Of a stretch of 64,000 nt of DNA, positions 45,044 to 55,030 are shown piece by piece (within the stretch, counting starts at the first letter, position 1; every line of letters starts with the position of its first letter). Position numbers and translations under genes: made by a program. The stretch comes from Datura wrightii (lineage: Eukaryota > Streptophyta > Magnoliopsida > Solanales > Solanaceae). The notes under the pieces are model-generated. The model saw only the letters and a list, made by a program, of their open reading frames with translations. It did not search any database and was not told the DNA's origin. Where the stretch lies: contig JASDFA010000007.1 in assembly GCA_035772735.1 (NCBI GenBank), positions 85,335,501 through 85,399,500 of the forward strand. The letters are read 5' to 3'.

Positions 45044-46341
45044 TTTACACAGACAAGCACAATATTAAGCTAAAAACTTGTTAGCTTCGGCTAAGGTCGG
45101 GTTAAACAAAATTTACCCCACACTTAGTCTTTAACAAAATTTACAACATTTTAGCAAGGATAACTCTATTTACACCCCCAAACACAATCAACTATAAACA
45201 TGTTGCTTAGTGCGTTCACAAAATTTCGACAGCATAACGGCTAGCGAACTACTCAGACTTCATACAGCTAACCCAATCCTCCTATCGACAGCTATTCACC
45301 CACAGCACTTAGCAACAATAACCACAACAGAAATAAGAACAACAATACAAACCTATTATATACAACTAATCTAAGCAATTCAACCAATTCACACATTATG
45401 CACTTCCCCACAGAAATTTGAGAATTAGTCGTCTTTCCAAATTAAACAATAGTTACCACGACTTATCTCAACTACTAAACACACCCAGGCACCAATTTCA
45501 TCAAACTATCAAGTTACCCACGTTCAAATCCAACAACCCAAGCCCTAGAACTCAATTCGACAATCAATATTGAATTATTCAATCAATCGATAAGTTCAAA
45601 CGTCAACTACAATAATCCGAACATAATCAATCACAAAATAATTCACATCATGTTTAATTTTTTTACCTAGGGTGATATATCTCACCTCACATGCTATAAA
45701 GTGACAAAACTCGCCAGAAATTTGAGATCGAAGATGAAAACATACCTTGGATTTGAAGAACCGAAAAAAACTTGACGTTTTCCTTGCCTATCAACGTGGC
45801 ACGAAGCTTGGGGGTAGGGGAATGGGTGTTTGGTCGCGGAGGGTAGAAGGAATGGGGAAATTTGGGCGAAAATCGGGGGTTTATTTAAAAGAAACACGCG
45901 GGTCACCCAGTGTGACCCGGCACTGGAATAAGGGCAACGTGTCACGGAGAGTAATGCGGAGCCCCTCCTCCGTGACACGGAGCCAACGCGTTGGCTTACT
46001 GGAATTTTAAAAATTCCAGATTCGCCTTCAATGTGTCACGGAGGTCAACGCGGAGCATTGCCTCCGTGACACGGCGCCAACGCACCAGTGCTCTGTTTCA
46101 CCAAAATTTTTTTTTTCATACCTCGCCTCGTTTCCTCGATTCCAAGTATTTTTCCTCCGGTATACCTGAAAATCACCTCACTAAACAAAAATTGGTTAAA
46201 TTCATAGATTCCCTACTAAAAAAAATAAATAAAATAAAAATTACTAATTAAAATGCAAATCTAAGCCTAGTCAAGAAAAAGGAAAGAAAATAGAATAAAT
46301 GAAAAACTTTACACTAAGGAAAGAAAAAAAATATTTTTCAC
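45044..46341 (-). other. Spacer between Gag-protease and ORF2 of H
   Basis: It is non-coding. The half near ORF2 is A/C-rich leader-like sequence; the half near 45880-46072 holds TATA-like and inverted-repeat elements. No trace of RT or integrase. Confidence 0.6.
45880..46072 (-). promoter_or_regulatory. Candidate internal promoter upstream of ORF2 in H
   Basis: The sense strand has TTTTAAATAAA (45890-45880). Upstream are GTGTCACGGAG (45939-45949) with CTCCGTGACAC (45968-45978), and GTGTCACGGAGG (46033-46044) with CCTCCGTGACAC (46061-46072), the same module that precedes the LTR TATA box. A small hairpin GGGTCACCCAGTGTGACCC is at 45900-45918. Promoter activity is inferred. Confidence 0.5.
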
Positions 46342-46385
46342 GGGTTGCCTCCCGTGCAGCGCCTGGTTTAATGTCGCGGCTCGAC
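46342..46385 (-). other. Post-protease motif (GGGAGGCAACCC) of H
   Basis: Single copy right after the protease stop; the sense strand reads GTCGAGCCGCGACATTAAAC, later GGGAGGCAACCC. It corresponds to 35206-35299 and 60796-60839. Confidence 0.7.
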
Positions 46386-46396
46386 AGCCTTTATGC

Positions 46397-47905
46397 TCAC
46401 GTGTCTACTAGGGAGATGGACGATTTGTCTCGATCATGGTCATCTCCCCAGTAGTTCTCAACCTCGTCTGGTAGCCTACCTCGTAACTCTCGGAAATCAC
46501 TCACTCCATTTGCATTCCCATGATCAATCTCGTTGATCACCGAGAGTTCCTTATAGACAGTCGGGAGATTAGGTGCCTTGTACACGTCGAACACCTCAAC
46601 CTTGTCGTGTGCTCGCATTGTGAGTTGACCCGCAGCTACATTGATCAATGCCTTTCCGGTTGCCAAAAATGGTCGTCCCAAAATAAATGAGACTTCTGCA
46701 TCTGGTTCAAAATCCAGAACAATGAAATCTACCGGAAAAATGAGGGAGCCTACCTGCACTAGCACATCCTCGACAATGCCATCCGGCTTAGCTAAGGACC
46801 TGTCTGCTAGCTGCAAGATCACTGTTGTGGGTCTAGGACTCCCTAGCCCTAACTTTCTGAATACCGAAGATGGCATCAGATTTATACTTGCCCCCAAGTC
46901 GCATAACCCACGAGCTCGGATACTTTGCCCAATCGTCAGCTGGATAGTAAAACTTCCAGGATCCTTTAGTTTAGTGGGCAACCTGTTCTGAATACGGGAT
47001 GTGCATTCCTCTGTTAAAGCCACCGTGGCATACTCAGTCAAACGACTTTTGTTGGCCACGATGTCTTTGATATACTTTGCATATTTCGGCACACCCTGCA
47101 AGACATCAACAAGAGGTAAGTTAACATGTACCTGTTTGAGTACCTCCATGAATTTCTGGAAACACGCCTCCTCCTTGTGTTTCTTAAGTCGTTGAGGGAA
47201 CGGGGGTGGAGGCCTTGCTGGTTCAGCTTCTTTGGTCTTCCCCGTATCTGAGGTTTGTTCTCCCTCAACATCTACTGCTCCTGACTTCTGAGGCGGTCTT
47301 TCAGGTTCCACCTCCTTTAATTGTAAACCACTCCTCGTGGTCACTGCATTTACCTGCTTAGGATTTGGATCCGTGTCGCTAGGTAGTCCTCCCCTGGGTC
47401 TAGTATTTTGGGCACTAGCAAATTGCCCAAACTGATATTCAAGAGCCTTGGTTGCCAATTGATTGTTCTTTACTTCGGCTGCCAGTTTGACGTAGTCAGC
47501 CTGCAATTGTGCCTGGTTGGCAATCATGGTCTTGAACATTTCCTCAATAGTCGGTGATGGTGGTGGAGGAGGGGCATTGTGATTTCTGAACTGATTCTGA
47601 TAGCCTTGTTGCCCTCCTTGGTTTCTGTGCATACCCTGCCCTGAACCTTGGCCTTGTTGATTGTTGCTACCCCACGAAAAATTCGGATGATTCCTCCAAT
47701 TCGAGTTGTAGCTACCACCAAACTGCTGTTGATTCCTCTGTGCATTGCCCACAAAGTTGACAGAATCAGGATTTGCACCACAGCACTCAGCTGAATGCTC
47801 ACTACTACCACACACTTCACACCACATCTGTTGGACTGCATTAACTGAGGCTGAAGACTGGTTCAAATTCATAGTGCTGAAGTGAGTGTTTAACTGATTT
47901 TGCAA
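46397..47905 (-). CDS. Athila-type zinc knuckle and aspartic protease frame of H, 502 residues
   Basis: Zinc knuckle CEVCGSSEHSAECC at 29-42; Gln/Asn/Gly-rich linker 55-110; proline stretch near 111-117; the Athila signature EEMFKTMIANQAQ; QRLKKHKEEACFQKF at 238-252; aspartic protease with DLGAS at 336-340, VDFIVLDF and ILGRPFLATG up to about 416. DLG instead of DSG/DTG is usual in Athila. The frame then ends about 85 residues later with no RT. The N-terminal Gag (capsid-like) domain is missing: upstream codons read ELVASYVEPEREL then jump to the GAALQNQ that precedes this Met, whereas K has about 230 residues there. The frame is open, so a protease could be made, but a normal Gag cannot. Confidence 0.85.
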   Translation of the reverse strand: MQNQLNTHFSTMNLNQSSASVNAVQQMWCEVCGSSEHSAECCGANPDSVNFVGNAQRNQQQFGGSYNSNWRNHPNFSWGSNNQQGQGSGQGMHRNQGGQQGYQNQFRNHNAPPPPPSPTIEEMFKTMIANQAQLQADYVKLAAEVKNNQLATKALEYQFGQFASAQNTRPRGGLPSDTDPNPKQVNAVTTRSGLQLKEVEPERPPQKSGAVDVEGEQTSDTGKTKEAEPARPPPPFPQRLKKHKEEACFQKFMEVLKQVHVNLPLVDVLQGVPKYAKYIKDIVANKSRLTEYATVALTEECTSRIQNRLPTKLKDPGSFTIQLTIGQSIRARGLCDLGASINLMPSSVFRKLGLGSPRPTTVILQLADRSLAKPDGIVEDVLVQVGSLIFPVDFIVLDFEPDAEVSFILGRPFLATGKALINVAAGQLTMRAHDKVEVFDVYKAPNLPTVYKELSVINEIDHGNANGVSDFRELRGRLPDEVENYWGDDHDRDKSSISLVDT

Positions 47906-48113
47906 AGCAGCTCCAAACTAATTATATACTCATTGACTATGCAATTCACGTTCTGGCTCTACGTAAGATGCCACCAACTCCTTGTCCCTTGCAAGTGTTC
48001 ACAGGAATAAAAATCTGCAAAATACAGGCTAAGACCAAGTTGTTAACACTTAAGAAAATAAAATACAAATACAGTAAATTTACACTAAACAAAATTTTAC
48101 AAATCGCCTAGCC

Positions 48114-48131
48114 TCCCCGGCAACGGCGCCA
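48114..48131 (-). promoter_or_regulatory. Primer-binding site of H, Asp tRNA
   Basis: The plus strand TCCCCGGCAACGGCGCCA equals the 3' end of plant tRNA-Asp; its complement is the primer site, six bases from the LTR. Typical of Athila. Confidence 0.92.
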
Positions 48132-48137
48132 AAAACT

Positions 48138-49599
48138 TGTTCGCGGCTGGTTCGGTATGTGTTAAAAACCGACACGCAAGTGTACGTGGTCAAACAAGTA
48201 ATAAATAGGCTAAGTAGCCAAGTATCGATCCAAGGAGGCTGCTCTGGATATGCAAAATTTCCTAGTTCACTATATTTCTATTCAATTTCTAACTATGTTA
48301 ACAACTATCCAATCAAGAATTTAGGGAGTTTTGTTTCTAAACTAATTATATAGTAAACTTAACAACTATTATTTACGTTGAATTCAGACAATGGATATGC
48401 TCATGCCAAGGTTAAGAACGAGTAATGGAGTTGATAATTATGATAATTTGGTCATCCTCTTCTTCATATTGCTAGTCAAGAACGTTTGCCTAGAAATTAA
48501 AACTCTCGTATTTAATTTCACTTTAGAATCATAAACCATTCGTCTACATTTCTGTGATCAAATGAAATTTATGACCTAACACTACAATGTCGGTTCCTAA
48601 ATTGACTAATACGGCTTTCAAGTATATTTCTATCAAGAAAGCACATCAAAACCCAATTTTCCCAAATCAAGTTAAGAACAATACCCTATTAATTCACAAC
48701 TTTCCAATTTCATGCTCTCTCGAGTGAAATTGGACTTTTTAGATATACATTAATGGTGGCCAATCAAGAATGTACTAAGCACAAGAATTAATAGAACAAT
48801 ATGCAAGAAGAAGAAGAAACCATATCAATTATTACCAATAATCATTACACAAGTTCAAAACCTCAGCAAGAAAGGAATTAGCCACTCATTCTTGGATTAA
48901 TCGTCCTAGAATGAGTGTAAATCATGCATACAATTGAAGGAAAAGAAGAAGGGAAGAGAAGAAAACTCTTATCTTTTCTATTCTTCAACAGCCACAAAAC
49001 CACGTTCCTCTCTCCACTCCTGAACTCTGCTAAAAACTAGAACTAAAAGAAGACTCCTTTAAAAATAACCTAAGTGTGCTATTTATACTAGTGGGAAATT
49101 TTTCCCGGAATAACAAGCAACGTGTCGCGGAGGCCAACGCGGAGCACTGCCTCCGTGACACGGCGTGGACGCGGACCCTCTCTAGAAATTGCAGGGTCCG
49201 AATAATTAGTCTCAACGTGGCACGGAGGCCAACGCGGCGCACTATCTCCGTGCCACGGAACTGACGCGCAGGCACACTGGAAATTGCCTAATTAATTCCT
49301 GCCCAGGCAGTGTGCTACCGCGATGGCAGCGTGGCACGACTCCATCGCGGAGCCAGTGTAAAATGTGCCATCCAAGGTCTTTTCCACGCTCGCATCCAAG
49401 TCCAACTCCAACATAGTTCCAACACGCATTTTAGCTCCTAAAAATCACATTATCCTGCAAAACAAATGCTAATCATGTTGGTTAGTATAAATTCGCATTT
49501 TATTACCAAATACATGATATTATATACACATTGCACAACAAACAAGGTAAAAATGATACGTTTGAGTATCACTTGGGCTTATAAATTTGCCCAAGATCA
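48138..49599 (-). repeat. 5' LTR of H (1462 bp)
   Basis: Same ends as 40449-41910. One arm of its first inverted repeat is altered here (GTGTCGCGGAGG at 49122-49133). Drives the element transcript on the minus strand. Confidence 0.93.
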
Positions 49600-49604
49600 A
49601 CATT
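49600..49604 (-). repeat. Target-site duplication of H, right copy (ACATT)
   Basis: Matches 40444-40448; G coding sequence continues from here. Confidence 0.92.
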
Positions 49605-51560
49605 CTAAGAGTACCGTCTTTCTTTTGCATGAAAAACACTGGAGCACCCTATGGAGAGATGTTGGGCCTGATGAACCCTTATTAAGAAGTTCCTTCAGTT
49701 GTTCCTTTAACTCCTTAAGATTAGCTGGAGCCATATCGTAAGGAGGAATAGAGATGGGCTGGGTGTTTGGAAAAAGTTCTATGCCGAAGTCTATTTCCTG
49801 CTCAGGAGGGACTCCGAGAAGATCTTCGGTAAACACGTTAGGGAATTCGCTGACAACTAAAATTGACCGAATAGTTGGGGTCTTGGAGCTAGAATCTTTG
49901 ACCCGAACTAGGTTATAGGTGCATCCTTTTGAAATGAGCTTCCTTGCCTTAAGGTAGGAAATAAACCGACCCTTAGGCGCTGAAACACTACCCATCTATT
50001 CTAAGACTGGCTTATTGGGAAACGGAAACCTGACGACTCTAGTTTTGTAGTCAACTGAGGCATAATTGAAATGTAACCAACCCATGACAAGAATGAGGTC
50101 GAAATTGACTATGTCTAGCTCTAGTACATCAACTGGAATTACTTTACTCAACACTAAGGCTGGGCAGTTTCTATATACTCGGCTAGGCCTAACTGACTCA
50201 CCAACTGGGGTAGAGACTGAGAATGGTTCTGAGAGGACTTCCAAACTGATTTCAAACTGAACAGCTACATTAGGAGTCACGAATGATAGTGTGGCTCTGG
50301 GATCTAGTAGGGCCTGTACATCTAGGTGGAAAAGACGTAACATACCCGTGACCACGTCATGTGAGCTCTCCTGATCCTGAAGATAGGACAAAGCATAAAA
50401 ACAATTTTCGCGTTGACCGTCATTCATACCTGAAGTATTACCCTGCTGAGTTGGATGGCCTGCTAGGGCTGCTGAAGTGGTAGACTTTGTTTTCCCCCAC
50501 CCTGCTGGGATACTTCTTTAACATGTGACCTAACTCTCCACATCCAAAGCAACCCTCTTTGCCCATGCCGCATTCACCTGGATGGTTCTTGCCACACTTA
50601 GGACAAGCTAGATAATGGTTGCTGGCAGTGTAACTCTAGGATTAAGAGTCAGATGCTCCACCCTTCCAATCATTACAGAATTGGGAAGTAGGGGCGTTGG
50701 CTGATGTGGGTGTTGGAGCCCTCTGCTGCTGCTGCTGTGGGTGACTACTGCTACCAGACCTCTGGTGGCCATAATATGATTGACCCATTCTAGCCCATTG
50801 TTCTTCCGCTCAATATCCTTCAACTTCTCTGCCTCAATCTGCTGGGAATGAATGATGAGGCTGGAATAGTCAATGTCCTTAATGAGCATCGCGGTTTTGC
50901 ACTTCTTAAGTACCAAGTCTGACACTCCATTGACGAATTCGTGCATGCAAGCCCTTGGCTCGGCTACCATCTCTAGAGCATACCTCGACGACTGAGTTAA
51001 CTCCAACGCATAATCCTCCACGATTCTATTCCCCTACCTTAAATCCATGAACTCAGCGACCTTAGCCTCCCTTAGTTCTCGAGGAAAGAATCTGTCCAGA
51101 AATGGAGTCGTGAACTCATCCCATTCTAGTGACCCTACTTCTACTAGCCTCCCTTCTTTCCATTGATTGTACCAAATCTGAGCTAACCCTTTCAACTGGT
51201 AGGCAGCTAGATCGGCACTCTGCATGAAACTAACACCCATAAATTCGAGTGATCTTTTACACCTTATCCACAAACTCTTGCGGGTCCTCTCCCACCTTGG
51301 ATCCATGTAAAGTTGGAGAGTTCATTCAGGTGAATTCCCTAACCCTAGTAGCTGTTGCAGACCCATTTACATTCATTGGAACCACCTGCTGGTTCACTTG
51401 GTTGGCCATTATCTATGCTAATAGCTGGAAAGCCACGCGAAATTTTGTCGAGGACACTTGATCATCCTGAGGCACTATTGGAGCAGGTGGGCCAGGTCAG
51501 TTAGCATTGCCATCCCTCCTTCCATTTCCTCATATTGGAGGCATCTTTTTTCATTGAAAT
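49605..51560 (-). pseudogene. Gag-protease-RT start of G, decayed
   Basis: Reading down the minus strand: Gag pieces at 51306-51034 (ADLAAYQLKGLAQIWYNQWK, ELREAKVAEFMDLR) and 51021-50608 (YALELTQSSRYALEMV, MHEFVNGVSDLV); a zinc-knuckle region with scattered Cys about 50600-50510; protease 50427-49996 (LLDPRATLSFVTPNVAVQF; DPRAT for the usual D-x-G-S/T, so the catalytic Gly is lost). Then 49995-49605 (GRFISYLKARKLISKGCTYN, PPEQEIDFGIELFPNTQPIS), the lead-in to RT. Stops and frameshifts throughout. Together with 40443-37840 this was one Tekay-like polyprotein. Confidence 0.82.
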
Positions 51561-51742
51561 AAATAGAGCACGAGTTAGGAGGACATTTTGGGATTTAACT
51601 TCAATGCACGAAAAGGAGTATGAAAAAAAGCGAGTTTTTCTAATAATGTCTTGTAGCCTCCCTGTCATAAGTGTGGCGCACTTCACACCCATGAAAAGGA
51701 CTTGACAAGGGTTTCAGACATCCTAGGATACTCTAAACCAAG

Positions 51743-51754
51743 GGCTCTGATACT
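51743..51754 (-). promoter_or_regulatory. Primer-binding site of G, initiator Met tRNA (degenerate)
   Basis: The minus strand reads AGTATCAGAGCC against TGGTATCAGAGCC, a few bases from the LTR at 51760. The leader 51561-51742 has no gene. Confidence 0.7.
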
Positions 51755-51759
51755 GAGTT

Positions 51760-54184
51760 TGTCATGACCTCAGTATACACCCTGGATGAGACACGGTACT
51801 TGGTGCCACAAGTGACCCCAAGCTAACCCATGGTCTAACATTGTACTGGTAAACTAAGTAAACATAAGTGGAAGTTGTATAAAATAATTATCCAAGAAAT
51901 TCTAATTTGAAAAGAGTAAACAAATCCAAAAAGAATACTATCAACTGTGTCTGAAAGCCAACTACTAACTGATGAGTTGCTGGGACAAGCCCCCAGCTAA
52001 CTCTAAAATCTGTCTAAATAAGTACTAACTAAAAAGCAAATATCGTCCTCAGAAGATGAGGACTCACCAAAAGGACTATTGCTGCTGAAATCGTTGGAGG
52101 AAACTACTGATGATGCTGAGACGGAGAACCTATGCCTGTATCATAATACGATACAACATAGAAAGTATGTGTCATTACTTTGAATGTATTGAGTATGTGA
52201 GGAATACAATAAGCATGGAAAAATAAGCACTAAACTAAAATAACATGAAATGACCAACTGATACTAAATACTGATAAAAGTTGAGTTATAACTGATATGG
52301 TCAATAATGACCCTGACTGACGGTCATAAACATGTCCTGGGATTAAGTGACTGAACTGAGCTAAATTAAACTAAACCAAGCTGAAATTGTACTGACAAGT
52401 GGGAGAGTCTATAACCAAGATATAACCACGTGAGCTAAATGTGGAGTTTGATGTATACACCCCATTAGAGAAAGCCCACTGTACCTTACCATGGTATAGT
52501 GGCTGAACTTGGTGATCATAAGTCCGGGGCCCGTTAGGCCAATGACCTACAGTGGCAACATAGTTCTGGGAGCCTGGGTGCACTGTAACCCCAGTCAGCT
52601 CGATGCTAAGTACTACTCCCACTGGATAGTCCTAACTTGACTACTAAGCTGATAGCAGGAAGCTGGGATCCTGGACTAGTTAGGACTACTTATCCGGAAG
52701 TAACCTGAGAGTTTGTAATACCGGATAACTTAGAACTGGTGTTCTAAGGCTAGTCAGATTTTCTAATCTGGAAGCATCGTAACCATTTAAAGAATTAACT
52801 AATAATTAATACTGTTGGTTCTAAGACTAGTCAAAGCTACTTATCTGGAAGCGTCGTAACTGACTAGAGGACTAACTTATAACTGAAGCTAGGGAGCATT
52901 ACAGAACTGAACTCAAGATCTAACTGTTGTCAAACTGATCAACTGACTTATTAAACCATACTGGAAATGCTAATTTCTAACTGAGACTGGACTAGCATGC
53001 AAACGGACTGTGAACTCACATGTAGTTAATAACATGGAAATTCAAGAACTAACAGAATCAAGCAACAATAGTATCAAATCAACTATGCAAGACCCAAATT
53101 TACTACATTCCTTAGAACTAGGGCTAAGACAATATTTCATGAAGAGAGTAACAACATGCAAGATAAATAGTGAAAATATTGCAAGAATTCTCAAGAATTT
53201 CAATTCCCAAGAATATTCATAATCTGACTGAAGTTAACCCTATTTCTAATATTCAGGGCTAAGACTGATGAAGAATTACATAAGGGTTTTGGGCACAAGG
53301 GAAGGACAATTCCCTTGTTGAATTCCTACATACCTGGTGTAGAATCCTTAAGAAGAAATCTGGAACATCTTGAAGAACACTGGAACCCCTAGCTTAGCTC
53401 TATATTGACTGTTTGGAACTTCTTGTTCTAAAAAAAATCGTAAGTTGAGAGAAATTAGAGGGATTATGTCAATTACCCCTTTAATTCTCTCCAAAACATG
53501 ACCAAAATGATGTAGTTTAGGGATTAAAAAGATGGAAATTTACTAAAATGCCCCTGAAAGAAAATCTGGAAAACTGCTCGGTAGAGACAAACAGGTCACA
53601 CAATGAGTCATTGGTTGATACCACGACAAGTTGGGACCAATGGTTGGTCCTAGGTCAAAATCTTATGCTCACTGGAAATATACCACGGAAGGAAACCACG
53701 ACTTGTTGGATGGACCAGCGAGTCGTTGGTTCCTCTCGTGGTCACTGACAGGAAAGCTTGGTCCCTCTACTAACGGTCGACACAATGACTCATTGGTAGA
53801 ACCAATGGGTTGTTGTATCGGCTCATGGTCACCACGGCCTTGACTTGAAGGGTTGCTGGTTCAGGCAATGGGTGGCATCAATGACTCGTTGGTATAAACC
53901 ACGAGTCGTTAGTCCCACTCGTTGGTTCAGGAAAAGGTCTGGCAGGTTTTTGGACTTGGGATACAATGAATGACAAGACGACTCTTTACTCCTTCCAATG
54001 GGTCATCCTATGTCTCGTTCGTCCCCGACATGAAATCTGCAAGACTAATAACGACTCAGACAATGGTCCATTATAGGTGACAATGACTCATTGTCTAGGT
54101 CATTCTGTGACAAAAATTTTCTGGTGCTTTCTAGTTTTTCATGCAAAATCAGAGTTTGGTCTAGGAATGTTTTGGGGTTTTACA
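51760..54184 (-). repeat. 5' LTR of G (2425 bp)
   Basis: TGTCATGACC at the left beside the primer site, GGGTTTTACA at the right. The right 700 bases match 36866-37555. Hairpin remnant at 52172-52192. Beyond 54184 the CACTA coding sequence begins. Confidence 0.83.
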
Positions 54185-55030
54185 TCCATGGAGATAAATT
54201 ACACAACATTGACATAACTGGCCACGTGTTATGAGTTATGCTCATGGTCTGAAATGGATTAAACCAATCACTTGCCAACCCAAGTCTCAAATTGTGAGAA
54301 TCTTTTGCAAATTCTTGGTGAATTCTATCAAAGTATTTCCATGTTTTTCCATTAGCAGGATACCTTAACTTTCCATCTTTAGAATGTTCCTCATCATGCC
54401 ACATTAATGAGTCTGTTGTCTTTGAGCACATAAATAGTCTTTTGAGTCTAGAAATTTTTGGAAAGTGTCTCAAGATTTTAATAAGAACATAATGAGGTTT
54501 CTTAGAAAACTCAAGCTCACTATCTACTTCGAGACGTTCAACATATCGAGAAGCTCCACAAACATGATAATATTCATCACCTTTATGGTCACCTCTAAAT
54601 AACATGCAGTAATTAGGATATGCACCAATCTTTTTATTATCAAGACCCAAATCCTTTATCACAACTTAGCTTTGTTGTAACATATAGGAATGTTCGACTT
54701 AGGAATTGCCTCTTTCAGTAACTCTGAGAGCAAAGTGAAGGAAGAATTGCTCCATCCATGGAGATACTTCAACAAGTATAGACAGATTGTGAATGATAAT
54801 TTGGAGAACCCTTTACCACCCGGATATAGTTCTTAGCTTGCCTCATCCACTAAGTTATAAAACCTTTGAGCGTCTTCATTTGGCCTTCGTAAACGCCTTT
54901 GGCTTGTGTAGTATCTCTAAATTAATCATTCAATAACCAATCAATATCATCATAGTTAGCTTCATCCATGTTAGTATCAACATTCTTCGCGATTTCCCAT
55001 TCACCATGATTAATCTATCTTGTATAACCT
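54185..55030 (-). pseudogene. CACTA (En/Spm) TNP2 transposase N-terminal fragment (unit I)
   Basis: From 54662 down: IKDLGLDNKKIGAYPNYCML, YYHVCGASRY, RLKRLFMCSKTTDSLMWHDE, LRYPANGKTWKYF, LRLGLASDWFNPF and NTWPVM, the hallmark order of the TNP2 transposase family. Upstream, in broken frames to about 55030, are weaker matches to the leading part (KGVYEGQMKTLKGF and WSNSSFTLL-like sequence at about 54750-54900). It ends at 54184 where G inserted. The catalytic half is not in the window. Stops make it non-functional. Confidence 0.85.

Larger units (their letters stand above)
40449..49599 (-). mobile_element. Unit H: young Athila-like non-autonomous element (9151 bp)
   Basis: Complete, with two 1462-bp LTRs, perfect ACATT target duplications, an 18-base Asp-tRNA primer site, polypurine tract and two long intact frames (Gag-tail/protease and ORF2). 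It has no RT, RNase H or integrase. I count about 18 differences between the LTRs by eye, near 1.2 percent, so this is the youngest datable insertion in the window. It disrupts the RT of G. Confidence 0.92.
36866..54184 (-). mobile_element. Unit G: decayed Tekay-like element split by H
   Basis: Sense order on the minus strand: 5' LTR 54184-51760, primer site, gag-protease-RT start (about 51560-49605), interruption by H (49599-40449), remaining RT to chromodomain (40443-37840), polypurine tract, truncated 3' LTR. Its U3 start (TGTAAAACCCC) and the ACGACTCGT words resemble D, so G and D are related families. Inserted in the CACTA fragment I. Confidence 0.82.
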
